Origin: Mytilus edulis
Lineage: Eukaryota > Mollusca > Bivalvia > Mytilida > Mytilidae
Assembly: GCF_963676685.1 (NCBI RefSeq)
Contig: NC_092354.1
Coordinates: forward strand, 71,474,178 to 71,538,177
Reading direction: 5' to 3'
DNA length: 64,000 bases
In this document: positions 1-13,382 of the stretch, one piece after another
Layout of the letters: the number at the start of each line of letters is the position of its first letter
How positions within the stretch are numbered: the first letter of the stretch is position 1
The notes under the pieces: generated by a model
The model's input: only the letters and a program-made list of their open reading frames with translations
Told to the model about the DNA's origin: nothing
The model's database searches: none
Position numbers and translations under genes: made by a program

Positions 1-1057
1 CATTTTATGAAAAAAACTATTGGATTGTACCTGGTTATATGATATGCCAAACCTCCTGTTCTATAACAGTACCGATTCACAAGTTGAGAAATTTAAACAG
101 GTAGAGCCTATTTGCCGGCAATTTGTTCATTCGATAAGATAGGTAAAAATAAAGTTTTAAATAGCCCGATAGATGCTAATTATAGTACATGAAAATACGT
201 TACATCATCTATTTTCATACCTTGAAAAGGTATTCCTACGAAAACAAGGCCAAGACTATTAATTGTTTAATATTGATTTTATTTTATTATTAACATTCTT
301 TATGCAAGGTGCCATACCACGTAACTTGTCAAGGAGCCAAATAATATCGAACAAATTCAAATCGTGATTTTCTCATTCTGAATATATGTATATCTGAATT
401 TGTCGTCTTTAAGATAAGATAAGATAATACATGTATATATTTTAACCGGAGAAAATCTTACATTTTGTACATCAGTTGGTCATAGATCACCCACTGTTAC
501 TATCACATATTATATTGCCTTTTCTGTCATTTTAACAAATCGGCCCTTCGGTTTGATAAAGATGCAACAGCTTGTTGATGTTTTACCAACAATTACGATT
601 TGTAGTAAAACTGATTTGTTCTGTTGTGTTGTTTTATTTTCTGATGGTACCGGTGTAGGGACGGTGGTAAAACATTTCAGTACTAGTATCTATACAGTTT
701 GTGAATTGGCGACACAATTGTTGTTGGCTGCATTTGTTACATATAATACCATGTTCAAAAAAGGTTTCGAAAGCTGTTTTTTGTTGTTTTGAAACTTGTA
801 TACAATGGCCTTATTTTCAGTTATGTGTATATTACACCCGCAACATGTAAGCTTCCTTTCTATAGAATTAATTATCGTGTTATTGGTTATGTGCAGGCAC
901 CTACATCAGTTTGACGGCAGTTGTCCCTTGAATATATGTAATAAATGAAAAACACATGCATAGAAAGTAAGTCAAGAGTATGGAAGTCATAGGATTGCAC
1001 ACAATAAGCAATACATTACTTTTTCTTTGATACATGTAAAATTATATACTAGTAAAC
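1..1057. repeat. 1,057-bp copy of 14652-15708, ending at the assembly gap
   Basis: This stretch reads as the same sequence as 14652-15708 at a constant offset of 14,651; a 79-codon open frame at 553 recurs unchanged at 15204. The match stops at the last base before the run of N. It begins with the tail of a mussel-type dispersed repeat (a block ending in accgattcacaagtt). No coding signal was recognised. It may be a real duplication or an unmerged haplotype or contig end. Confidence 0.9.
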
Positions 1058-1157
1058 NNNNNNNNNNNNNNNNNNNNNNNNNNNNNNNNNNNNNNNNNNN
1101 NNNNNNNNNNNNNNNNNNNNNNNNNNNNNNNNNNNNNNNNNNNNNNNNNNNNNNNNN
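1058..1157. other. Assembly gap (100 N)
   Basis: A run of exactly 100 N, a conventional placeholder for a gap of unknown size. Sequence after it (from 1158) does not continue the duplicated block to its left, so the join should not be trusted. Confidence 0.99.
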
Positions 1158-4100
1158 GAAGGTGATACCTTAAATGCCAGCTTTATACCAAGACAATTTC
1201 CTATATATATTGATTGGTTGTTGGTTGCTTAACGTTCAGTTGGAAATATTTCATGCATATTCAGGAGGAATGCCCTATGCTACATTAACATATAGTTTTT
1301 GTCTATCTAGAATAAATAATAAGTTCAGATGGAAAATGTCTAGGGAACGATCATAGAACATGAAAAGGCAGGAGGGGTATGGTATATTTCTTTTTTATAA
1401 AAAAAAAAAATATTCAATTCCAAAATTGATGAAAACAAAAAATCTGTTCAAGCAGAGGAAAAAAAAATATTTTGAATACAAATCTTCACCAAAAACCAGT
1501 TTATCTTTCAGATATATGCAAAATAAATTTAACTTTTATATATCTAAAAACATTTAAAACTTCCAAAACTACACAGGTAGGTCTGTACACAGTAGTTGAA
1601 AATACAGCCGTATTAGCCAATTTGTTATGATGAATTTGAATAATAGTGTTAAATTTTGACTAAATAATATTACTAGATAGCGCTGAAGGGTTTCGGTGAA
1701 AAAAATCTGACTCGAACAAAAAAAAAAAACATTCGTATTCCTGATCATTTTTAGTTGGTGGGTTCTACATCAATGTCATGTACTAATTCAGAGTCAGTTA
1801 GTTACGCATTTCTTGCATATATTTTGTTTCTTAGCTAACTTTTCAAGTTTTTTATGACAGCAAAATAAAATTGAAAATGGAAATGGGAAATACAATCATG
1901 TCAAAAATTTGCTTTCGAGTAATGCTTAATCATGTTGTAGTTGTTTACAAGACACATTAGGTTTACAGACAATAACTTAAGTATAAGTAAATGGGTCTCT
2001 ATAAAATTGTTCTAGAAGGTTCAATACACAAAAGAAAGATTAGAGCAGGAAATGCATACAAAGTAGGGTGTTTTAATTATTTTATCTGTAATTTGTGCAT
2101 TTTTCCTACAATGTGTACTCCTTGATAATGTCGACGTCAGTAACATGATAAAGAAAATATATTTTGTAAGTATATTCACAATTGACATGCGCCAGTGTGC
2201 CACAAAAAGATCATCTTTGCCTTTAATTCCCAAATTAAACATGATTTTTTTCTCTCATAGAAACACATGAATTATTTGGTAAATAAAACACTTGTCATTG
2301 TTTGAAACTTTCAGTAATAAAAAATAGTTTAGCCTTTTTGAATGTTTCACTGATTGTGTGAACATTTTAACATTAAAAGTACAAAACACTTGATAAAATT
2401 GCATTATCTGCAGAATTATTGATAACTTTCCTCACTATATATTCACAAGGACATAAAACAAACATATTGTCCATGATAATCTGATCTGAGTTTTTATTCA
2501 TACATATACTGGCATGGGTGGGTGCTGTTCCAAGTTTTATTCTCTTTCTGTTTCTTGAGAAGTATTTGTTTGACCTGTTTTGTCACTATAAAGTGTTACA
2601 ATTCTTAATTAGGCGCAACACATAAATAGTGACCAAAAAGGTTACCGCTTTCACATGAGAGAAGCTAGAACAAAATTAAATGAACACATTTTTAATATAT
2701 TTGTACGACTATAATATAAAATTAAGGAAATATGTTGTTAGAGACTGCTGCTGAATAGACATTTTTGGTTTTACCTGATACTGACCTGTTTCAAATAAGT
2801 CCATATTGAAGTTTGAAGTGTCCAAAATTAAAATATGTATGATTTCAACTGACATAAAACAGTTGTTGTTTTTTATATACTTATTATACATCTATGGTCG
2901 TGTTCATTTTTTTATTTAGTTCATGAAAATAAATTTGTAGTTGTGAAGTTGCTTACATGAGAGTACCTAAATTGCACCTATATTGTCAGTTTTTTCACCA
3001 ACTTTTTTTTATTAACCAGACAAAAGTCCATTTTGTGCTTATTTTGTAGAAAATCCTTCTTTACACTATCATAATAGTTACACCAATTTAGTTTTAAGTC
3101 CATGTAGAGTCATAGAAAATGGGTTTGAACTGACCTCCAAACAGTCCATCATTCTGTAATGAGGTCAGTACCCAAATTACATTACATGTTTAATTTCAAA
3201 TCCTAGAAACAAATTTAATTTGCTCATTTTAAAAAGATGATAATTAGATAACTTCACATGGTGAAAGAAAACTTGTAAGTTTTCCGCAGCTTTTTTGTTG
3301 AAAAGGTTCAATTTGGTTACTGTGAGTGCAATTTTGGTACTGTGATGTTATATAACCATCAGTGTGTATTGCTAAATAGGTTGAAATGTGAACCTGATAC
3401 AGTGAAAGAGTACTCGGTAGAGTGAATATGTTTTGATCAGGTTAAAACTGACGCATAAAATAATCAGGCGACTGCTGCAGCTTGAATTTTAAAGGATGCA
3501 GTCCACATACTTCCAAGGAACAATCCATTTATATACCTGTCAAAGTCATGGTATAATCATGGGTTATCATATTAACTCCATCTTCCCATAAAATTCAATT
3601 TTGGACAATATAAGATTATACAATATGTACAGTCTGTACTTAAATATACTATTCAGACTCAAGTCTCCTTTTAGAGAAAAAAAAACCAAAACCGTTTCAA
3701 TCTCTTGGGACTGTATAAGGTAGATATTGAGAGTTTGCCAAAAGAAGTACACAATAAAAATGTAAATTATTTGCATATGTTTTCTTTTGTTTTAAACCAT
3801 GCTTTGTTAAGTTTTGATTTAGTATGTGGTTACATGAATAATAGTGATCACATTCAACAGTATAACCAACGTCATTATCACTGTTCCTTCATATGGGGAA
3901 TTATGTGGCAGATGAACATAAGTAGTCATGGTCAACCAGTCGGAGTTTACCCCGCATGCCGCATGGCCATTATAAAAAAAAATCCCGAAATGTATTGCTT
4001 GCAGAGAGTTTTTCTGTGTGTCCCGTGGCTGGACGAAACCTTTACGCTAAATATGTTTTCATCAATTATGTTTTTGTGACTGTAAAATGAAGTACCTGTG

Positions 4101-4809
4101 ATTGTTGAGGAAGTTTGTTTTGACCTCACTGAAAATGGAACAAGAAGCAGACGAAACATGGCGTTAGACGTTGTTGTCCAAACTTCGGTAATTTCCGTGG
4201 TTCAATACAATTTAATTGAACTTCATAAGTAACCAAAGTTTCTGAATTGTTGTTTTTGTAAAGAAATAACAATTCATGTTTTATTTAACATCAACATTAT
4301 TTAGAGCTGTCCCGTTTTTTTAAGTTCGCGTTGGAACGTTACATTCGGCAGCCATTAAAAAGACAAAAGGTCGTGTAGAGAGAGTTATTGTTCTCTATTC
4401 CAAAACGATACTACTACCATAAGTGACAGCTAAAGCTGGCATATTAATCATTGATGTGGTTTGTTAAATTTCTATATTCAGTAAAGAATACACTATGTAA
4501 ATGTCATCTATTATCAAGGAAGTTTCAGAAATTAAGGCTGATTACGAAATTTAAATTACTTAATTTGATACGAAAAGGTCAACATGTGTTTTTTTAATAC
4601 TATTGCATATGTTTTGCTCTCGCCTGAAAATGGTACTTATTCGGAAAGTGTCTTTATTCTGAAGTTTGTTAATTGTATATAAACTGATATAAGTGTAATT
4701 AAAAAAATCTTTGAATGCTAGATACCTATTCGATTTGTATATCATATACGTTCCTGTATTTGGCTAATATTAATGCTATCAAATTAAGGCCCTTAGATGT
4801 TTATTCAAG
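1158..4809. other. AT-rich region without a recognised gene
   Basis: About 3.6 kb of AT-rich sequence with short homopolymers. The missing 5' exon(s) of the downstream dioxygenase gene could lie here or in the gap, but no stretch with an N-terminal PhyH-like reading frame and usable splice sites was found. A 124-codon open frame at 3705-4079 has no recognisable domain and is probably chance. Confidence 0.6.
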
Positions 4810-7800
4810 GTTTCTGATTGTCAAGGTCGAGAAGCAAAAATGACCATATGGGGTCATCCGGGTAATGACGTAAGTGGAATGATCAGTAGATCGGAAAAGG
4901 TGGCCGGGACATGTGAACAGGTATGCATCTATAATTTGTAGACAGTAATTTATAGGTTAAAATGATTGTTCGTGGCATCAATACAATAGAATACAGAGAG
5001 AATAACATAACATTTACTCAGCAATTCACTGTAACACATGCAACTCGATATTCAATGTATTAATAAAATTAATAAAATTAACGGTGAGATCATCAAAAAG
5101 ACGGAATGTTTTTATCGCCAACCCATTCAGGGGTATTGCACATTGAACCTTAAACATATCGATTAACCTGTAAGAGCACGAACTAGGATGTCAACAAGTT
5201 GGCAGTTCGTTTACACTTAATTGGGAGAAAAAAAAACGACCATTCAACTGAATTTAAAGTGTGCCAAAGGACACCCCAGTTCGCACGCCTCATGAAATAA
5301 AAATGTCCGTCACCAGGAATGATTGCAATAACACATTCGTCGATTAGTGGCAGGCATGATCTGAGGAGGTTAAGAGACGGTTGTCCGTGTGGATGATGCC
5401 AATGAAAAGTATTGATTCTTTGGCCTATAACGATCAACCACGATGTGAATACTCATCTAAAGTTTTATTTTGAAATGTCTGAAATGCTACTGTTCGATTA
5501 CAGTAAAAGATGTAAAATGCATTTTTTTGTTTTTTGTACAAAAATTACTTCATTTTGGTATCAAAATTGTGGTTAATTAAAACATCATTTTGAAACATCA
5601 ATATACAAGCAATTATTCATATCCCAAAAAAATGAAGCTGATTTTCCTAGGTTTAAAATATTCAGGTGTTGCAATACGTTTTTCCATGTTTGTAGAACAA
5701 GTAAGACTCAATTAAACGGCATTTGCAATTTACGACATGCAGTTACGGAGGACGACTTATATATATGAAAATATATTTTCAATTACATTTGTCCTGAAGC
5801 AATCTCTAAGATACACTGAAATGTTATAATTCAACATGTTGATACTATATTCGTAATTTAAAAAGAATAAACACATGAAAATGTAATATTGTTAAGTTCA
5901 CAAAGATTTGTAAATTAAACTAAATTTTCTCTAAATATAGACGCAAGCATACATTTACAGACTATTTATGGTATCGGTTTATCGCCTAGGAAAATGTTTG
6001 TTTCAATGTCGAACACCGACTTACAATTTACTGGGGCCAGTGATAGCTTAAATTTGCCAAATATTAAAAATATAAAAAAAAAAATGATACACAACATTTT
6101 CCTAATTTATACATTCGTTTTAGTTACTTGGAGACGAAGTGTACCACTATCATGGAAAGTTAGTAACAAAAGAGCCGTTTACAGGTGGAGCTCATTTGTG
6201 GCATCAAGATTACGGGTATGCTATTAACTTTTAATCTCACCCTTTTGTGAAGCAACGCGTAGTGCTATTGACGATGTTTTTAAGGCAGTTTTATTTTTAG
6301 TCTTATAGTTTACCATTGTTACCATTTACCCTCTTATTTTACTCGTTGAACATTGTTTTAAGAGACGTTTACTATTATTATAATATTCGACAATTTTTTT
6401 AACAGGTATTGGTATATAAATGAGTTTTTGGAGCCAAATATGATAACGGCATTTATTGCCTTAGATAAATGTGAGAAAAGAAACGGATGTTTACAGGTAA
6501 TCTTATTTAGACGCAAATGCTTTTATATTACTCGCACCTAGCAGTTCGTTAAATTTAGCAGCATAATGAATTAATGCAACAAACCCCATAATCGTCCCCA
6601 AAGCTAAAGTTAATAACAGAATACAGCTTGACATGCCTATGACAATACACACTTCTTGTTCTGTCTTCGGAGGACTGAACATAGTACTTGTAGATTTGAG
6701 TTTGAAGGCGGCCCATTTTTGATATTTTCATTTTCAATGACAAACGAAGTATGATTTTACCATTTCTAACGGAATACAAGTAAAATGATGTTTCAAAACC
6801 TTTTTGAATGGTTTTCGTTTTTCTGTCACTGCACATGTACAAGTAAATTCGATACACGCTGTAAACTGTATTGCCATATGAATCACTCCAATACGGATTA
6901 ACCATTGCAATTTGCATGAATAAATTTACTCGTCGAATAAGCTGATTATTTTATTATTTTTTAATGTAAAATTTGATATATTGTTTATTTATTTGTTGAT
7001 ATTATCAATATAAGTTGTGAATGTTGATTATACTGTTACACAAAAACGAAAGTTGGCAATATTGGCATTGGAAACATTGTATTAATTTCATTTTTGGAAT
7101 AAATAACAGGTAAAGTTTAAAACAAAAAACATTACTTTAACCTTTTTCACTTTATATCACATTTTTCAAGGGGAATAACTCCCATACAATTTCATTCAAT
7201 ATCCTTTTGTTTAAACATGTTAAATATACGATCAATTTGTGAAAAACATTTGTTGATAGTAAAAAAGGACTTGGGGATATAACTCATATTTAGAACAAGA
7301 GTCCGGTTACAGGGGATGAACGAGAAACTCCAAATCTCTAAGAATTGAATGGCAAACATTTCTTCCATTATGTCAGGAAACATAAAAACAGGAAATAACA
7401 GAAAGCAGATGAAACAAACATATCATTTTAACAGAAATTTTGTTTTCTACCATAAAAGGATGAGCATATGTCATATTAATACATTATGATATAACTACCA
7501 TGTTGTCTTTTGTTTTTTATACGCCCGTCGTCTTTTAGACGGGACGTATTATGGTATACCGTTGTCCGTCCGTCCGTCTGTCCGTCCGTCCGTCCGTCTG
7601 TCCGTCCGTCCGTCCGTCCGTCGTCCACACTTCGGACAATAACTCAAAAACGCTTTCACCAATTTCCATGAAACTTAAGTGAATTGTTTATATCTATTGA
7701 CGTAAGCTCCCTTTCGTTTTTTTTTAATTTCAGATTTTAAGTTTTGGATTTATGGGGCTTTATTCATAAAAAAGGGGGGATTTTCAACACTTCGGACAAT

Positions 7801-10616
7801 AACTCAAAAAGGCTTTCACCAATGTCCATGAAACTTTGGTGAATTGTTTATATCTATTGATGTAAGCTCCCTTTCAATTTTTATAAATTTCAGATTTTAA
7901 GTTTTGGATTTATGGGGCTTTATTCATAAAAAAAAGGGGGATTTTCAACACTTCGGACAATAACTCAAAAAGGCTTTCACCAATGTCCATGAAACTTTGG
8001 TGTATTGTTTATATCTATTGATGTAAGCTCCCTTTCAATTTTTATAAATTTCAGATTTTAAGTTTTGGATTTATGGGGCTTTATTCATAAAAAAAGGGGG
8101 ATTTTCAACACTTCGGACAATAACTCAAAAAGGCTTTCACCAATGTCCATGAAACTTTGGTGAATTGTTTATATCTATTGATGTAAGCTCCCTTTCAATT
8201 TTTATAAATTTCAGATTTGACATTTCCGTGTTATGAATTTTTATGCTTAAAAAAGGGGGGATTTTCCAATTTTGGGACAATAACTAACACTTTCACAAAA
8301 TTTTATGCAACTTTAATAAATTGTTTATATCTATTGACATAAGTTCCCTTTCCATTTTTATAAATTTTAGATTTTACGTTTTCTTAAGTAATGAATTTTT
8401 ATACTTTAAAAAGGGGGATTTTATGAAACTTTGGTGAATATATTAATGTAACATCCCTTTTGATTTGTATATATATTTCTAGTTGATCATATAAATTCAT
8501 TTAAAGCATAAAAGACAAGTTAAAAGAGCAACGGGCGTATCATGCGCTAAAGCGCAGCCCTTTATTGAATAATGTAGTCAATTTTTTTTGTTAACAGATA
8601 ATAGAAAGCTCCCACAAATGCGGACGTCTAGATCACAAATTAGAAGGGCAACTGACTGTCACTGATCCGACAAGACTTGATAAAATAATGGACCGTTTTT
8701 CAATGAAATACTGCTTACTCAATCCAGGTAAAATATCATCTTATTTTTAATGTAGAATGACCATGCTTAGTATCCTAACTAGAACAAAAATGTATACACT
8801 TGCAAAAACTAATACAAAAGAACGCATGTGCTTTGGTTTGCGACGAAAACATTGACCTATCGCATTCGTTAAACCAACATCTGAAATAGAATTCCACACA
8901 ACTAACAACTTGACATTTATACAGCATCGGGGTTTATCTTAATTCATTTATAGCCCAAAAAATATCGCAAGCATGTTTTCGTATATGTATACATGTACAG
9001 ATATAGCGTTTTGCTGTTGACAAGTGTTGTAAAAAATGTATGAAGGTTCGCGACTTTAAGAGGAATTATAAGTAGAAACGATTTACCTAACTCACTTTTG
9101 TCTTAAATTGGACAATGTGTTGTTACTTCTTTTAACTGTAGAAAATATGTGTTACATTAGGAATAATAATGTTAAATTTTAAGCGATGTATCATTGTTGA
9201 CAATATTGACTATTGTAAGCTAAAAATGATTCGTTTTTAGACAAATCGCTACAATTTTACAATAGCTCAGTTTAAGTACAGTTTATTTGGAAAAAAACCC
9301 GATAAGTTAAGAAAGTTATTTCAATTTTAATGGAAATAACTGGCATTTTCACCAAAGGGAGATAATTTTGAACTTTTTCATTGATAAACATATTTTAATA
9401 GTCATCTGGGGCCAAAACGTATTGGTTTCTTTGACTGATTTTTGTACAATATCATAAAGAACCAACGAATAGTGTTATAAATAAAATTTGTTATGCAAAA
9501 CATTGTTTCAATTTTTGCTGATTTTTTTGTACCCCGAGTCTCCTTAAGAGAAATAATTGCGTCCTGCTGCATTACGCATAGTTATATAAAAAAATTTAAA
9601 AAAATACATTAGCAGCTAATCATCAATTGCAGCTAGAAAAGTTAGATGTGTTTTTGAGACGCTTTTATGTGTTTTGTTTTAAGTAAATAGGGACATATGA
9701 AATGGACATACAATGCAACTTACATTAAGTGTGAAAGCATTAAAATATATCAGTGATATTTAAAATATAAGTTATTATGATTGTATTTTCTTTAACCATC
9801 TTTATTTTGAGGAGACGCCCTATTTTTTCATTGCAACTTGTTGCACTGTAGTGGACAGAACAGTAGTGCATACAGACGATGGGCTTTACTGACAGTATAC
9901 AACACGGTGTCCAACCAATCGTGTAAACCCCATCATCATCCACAATATATACGCTTAGAGAAAGTAAGTTTTATTTTTTTTTCTTCGGTACGAATTTGTC
10001 CCTTATTAGGTTAATCGGGTATTCTGTGCTTTACTTTAAGCATGTTTCGAACAAAGATTTGTTGTTTGTATGTATTTTACCTATTATCGTCCAATAGACA
10101 ATGAAACCCTCTAGCATTAAAGGTAAGATTACTGAATTACTGAATTGAATGTGGTAAAATCAATGTTACATCATTGATGTTTAAACGATTCAATTAGGGT
10201 TTTTAAAGAAAGTTAAATTAAAACTGGTGAGTATCTCTAGATACTTTGGCCATAAAACATAATACGCATACATATTTTAGCAGGATCTGCTTTCCCTTCC
10301 GGAGCACCTGATATCATCCCTAGTTTTTGGTGGTCCTCTTTTACTGTCTTGTTCATTTCGTCAAATTGAAAGTACTGTGACTGAAACAATGGACTCAATG
10401 ATCTGGTTTGTTGTAGTCTTTCCCTATTTGTTTCTTGTCCTGATTTAATCTCCTATCATTATGAAATTTGGTAAATTACTAATGTAAATACTTATGTTTT
10501 AGGTACCGAACACTGCAATAAAGTCATGTGACAAATTTACAGATTTAACGGATAAAAGGATCCTAGTTCCGAAGACATTTGATCCTAAACAAGTCATTCC
10601 CAAAACACCGGCATAG
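4810..10616 (+). CDS. Phytanoyl-CoA dioxygenase (PhyH) family protein, N-terminus not found
   Basis: Fe(II)/2-oxoglutarate-dependent oxygenase of the PhyH superfamily; bivalve relatives are often labelled L-proline trans-4-hydroxylase-like, but the substrate cannot be read from sequence. Exons: 4810-4920, 6124-6215, 6406-6496, 8598-8727, 9812-9963, 10503-10616 (TAG at 10614). All introns are GT-AG and the phases join without a break, giving 229 codons. In order, the fragment shows WGHPGND with a following [15 protein letters not shown], the iron-binding HQD (fragment residues 64-66) in WHQDYGYWY, NGCLQ, SHKCGR, then [16 protein letters not shown] carrying the distal histidine (153) and an arginine pair (163-164) suited to 2-oxoglutarate. 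The tail PNTAIKSC is typical of this subfamily. The usual length is about 290 residues, so roughly 60 N-terminal residues are missing. No key residue is lost and no frameshift is seen. Confidence 0.88.
7560..7623. repeat. (GTCC/GTCT)n microsatellite
   Basis: About 15 tetranucleotide units of gtcc with a few gtct variants, directly inside the left end of the surrounding element. Confidence 0.95.
7628..8420. repeat. ~160-bp tandem repeat inside the element
   Basis: The phrase cacttcggacaataactca recurs at about 7628, 7788, 7949 and 8109 (period about 160 bp). One or two more diverged units follow to about 8420. Each unit ends with an A-run plus G-run. Copies 2-4 are nearly identical, so the expansion looks recent. 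Confidence 0.9.
10275..10450 (+). repeat. 3'-tail fragment of an RT retroelement (copy 1)
   Basis: It contains ggatctgctttcccttccgg followed by agcacctgatatcat and a T/G-rich tail. The same block recurs at 33655, 45845 and 56815; the last of these directly follows a reverse-transcriptase-like frame, which identifies it as a 3' untranslated tail. It sits in the last intron of the dioxygenase gene. Confidence 0.7.
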
Positions 10617-12838
10617 AACATACCATAAAGGAAGGACATGGTGTTGTATTGCATTCTTGCACATTGATCATTCGTTGCCACGTAATATGGCATCAAAGCT
10701 TTGTTACTGTCATTAAGGAGCAAATGTCGTTCCTTGGTTTGGTTTATGTTTCTAATGTTGTGCTGTGTATTGTCACTTATTTTTGGCCATGGTTTTAATT
10801 TAGTTTGCATTTGCTTTTTGGTGTTTGAAAGCATCCGATTTATAAATATTTAAATATTTTACTCTTTTTTTAATATGCATGTTTAGTTTGAATAACTCTC
10901 ACAAGAGAAGAGACAATACCGATTTCATTTATCGTGAATATTGCAACTCATACGATATTATTGTGATTGTGTTTTAATGATAAAAGATTGCTGCTAAAAT
11001 AAAATGTAATCAAGGGTTCGAAAAATGGAAACATTCGTAAAATGTAAGGATTCTATCAGGATTTGTTTGACAGTTATGTAATATCTGAGTAACATATGTG
11101 CCACATTACATGCCATATTTCTTTCTTTTTCCTCGATTGATTAAAAAAAAATGTCATGGACTTGGTGTCAAAGGGCTCTTAGTTTTAATGAAGGAACGTC
11201 AAAACTACACATTTATAAACCCAATATGATGGATATTTGTAAATATTTATATTCTGCGACGACTAACTTGGATTGATGCGGAATATCGAAACTAATATAG
11301 TTAATGACGGGCGACACTAATATTTTTTTCTCGAGACATCCAGTACTTCTAGTATACCACATTTGACCTCACATAAGTGATATCTATTGATTTTGATATT
11401 TTAAAATTTCAAGTGGATTGAAAGTGTCATTGCTTGAAACACCCATTACTACTCCTATCATATTTATTTTGGTGTTTTTATTATCAGACCCATTTTTGTG
11501 TCAACGATCTGAAAAACTAAATGCATGTATTCAAAGATCTAAATTAAAAAAATGCATCATTGAAGTCAACAGAAGTAGTATCCTCTATTATGCTGTAACA
11601 ATTGATTTTTTGTCAAGTAATAGAAATTCATGCTTTTATATGTTTTGGGTTAGTTTCATTCTTTTTTTTTTGTGGCTTAATCCTTCTGATACATTCCTGT
11701 TATTCTCGAAGTTTGTGAAAGATGATTCCTATTTGTGTCAAGTAAATGAATTTAGACGTACAATGTATAGTATGTTAGTTGTCTGCATCGCCAAGAAGTT
11801 GTACAGCTACAGTTGCCCTTTATTTTCAAAGAAAGTCTTACACTTTGGCTTATCTTTCTCATATATTGGACAAGTACATTATGGATCAGAGGTTCATTGC
11901 CATACATGTAATGCACGCCTTCTTTGGATAAAATCATGCTTGTTTAAAAAATTGAACTATACAGATTCAACAATGTGATATTTAAGATAAAGTACTTTAC
12001 TTGATATCGTTAAGTATTTTAAAAAAGAGTTAATAATATTAAAAGAAACGATACAAGATAATGGTGTTGCGTTACTTTTCTTCTATACAATAATTTTGAA
12101 CTGATTTTGGTATGTTATCCCATGAATATATTGCCGATGTGACCCTGTGAACTATAATAAATACAATGCATACCACATTTTCTTGTTAACGGTTGACTTT
12201 GATATACAAATTTGTGAAATCATAATGTGTGGAAACGGTAAAATCATTCGGAATTATAGGGAGATTGATTTTTCGTTAAAACATTATTACTGATAATGAG
12301 ATGAATCTGGTGCATATGTGTGTAGTTTTTAATTATTCAGTCCCTGAAAAAAGTAATCATGCTCGCCAGCTGTGAGTTAATATTTCCTGAGACGACTGCA
12401 AAGGGGATCTAAACTTATAAGTAAGGGTTATCGTACCAATATTTTAATTAGATCTCTCAATATTGTTTACATTGGCACTAATATCGGTTTTGTCATTAGA
12501 CAATTTAAACATATCTAAATTGTATCTTCTTTTGAGGCGGGATGTATAAAGACACAGACACAGATAATTTTTATCTCTATAGAAGTCGCTCCTGACTATC
12601 CTACTACATGTCAAAACATTTATTTTTGTCATGTCTTCTCTGACTGCTCATGACGTTAAAATACTAAATCCCTGGGATGTGTTTCAGTTGATTTTAGTCT
12701 CTGATCCATGATTTTTGTTTATTAATAATTGTTTTTGGCTTTTAACTAGCTGTCAGTAACTGCGAGTACTCTCAAATCGTATTTTCTTGTTAATTCGACC
12801 TGTCGATACTGTTTATAATACTTTTTTGTTATTTTATA
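10617..12838. other. Intergenic, no recognised gene
   Basis: AT-rich sequence after the dioxygenase stop codon. It includes the longest single open frame in the window, 11418-11978 (+, 186 codons), but that begins at TTG and is rich in F, L, S and Y as expected of AT-rich noise. It shows no domain I know. A gene cannot be supported. Confidence 0.55.
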
Positions 12839-13272
12839 TTAATATGGATCTTGTCTATATACCAGCTGTGATTATTTGGAATGTCTCCTAATTTTTACTT
12901 CTTCTTACTACATTTGTATAAATTTCAAGATCTACCTTCATTATTAAAACCGTTTTTTTCTTCTTCAAAAGTGAGTATTTTCGAAGGGTTGAATACTTTA
13001 GTGGTGTCTTGCCATGGCTTTGTTTGGATTTGTGTGTTTGCTTTTTGGCCTTGAATGTTTGTCCCTAATATTTTATTATCTGTGCATTTGCATTCAGATA
13101 TCGCAGATCTAATTTATTGGTTCATAGTGTATTAGTTTACGTTTTTGGATTGAGTTAAGCCTGTCAATTGATATTTTATGGTGTGTTTTCGATGTAGTGA
13201 TGTTATGCTATTGTTTAAATTAGGAGATATTCCAAATAATCACAGCTGGTATATAGGCAAGATCCATATTAA
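12839..13272. mobile_element. Fold-back (MITE-like) element with ~56-bp inverted repeats
   Basis: The left arm 12839-12894 (core accagctgtgattatttgga) is the reverse complement of the right arm 13217-13272 with only a few mismatches. The roughly 320-bp centre is T-rich and non-coding. Size and structure fit a non-autonomous DNA transposon. Confidence 0.85.
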
Positions 13273-13320
13273 TTAAGGAATGACTGTAATATTTTTTCTG
13301 TCTATGAAAAAATAACATAA

Positions 13321-13382
13321 AAAATGTGGTGCACACTGAATAACGCGCGTAGCGGGTTATTTAACAGTGTGCACCACATTTT
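13321..13382. repeat. Strong hairpin, 18-bp perfect stem plus inner 6-bp stem
   Basis: aaaatgtggtgcacactg (13321-13338) pairs perfectly with 13365-13382. Inside it AATAAC (13339-13344) pairs with GTTATT (13356-13361), leaving a GC-rich loop gcgcgtagcgg. Two partial echoes of the stem follow at 13383-13410. It is probably a small fold-back element. Confidence 0.85.

Larger units (their letters stand above)
7520..8550. mobile_element. Mussel-type dispersed element with ACGCCCGT/ACGGGCGT ends
   Basis: It lies in the third visible intron of the dioxygenase gene. It opens with tacgcccgtcgtcttttaga and closes with acgggcgtatcatgcgc, so the ends are short inverted repeats. Inside are a GTCC microsatellite and a 160-bp tandem repeat. 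There is no coding capacity, which suggests a non-autonomous DNA element. Confidence 0.65.

Noticed and set aside
553..792. 79-codon frame present twice (also 15204-15443)
   Set aside because: Its double occurrence only reflects the duplicated block; it starts at TTG and has no known domain.
11418..11978. 186-codon open frame, the longest in the window
   Set aside because: It starts at TTG, has AT-rich composition bias, no domain, and no splice or transcript evidence.
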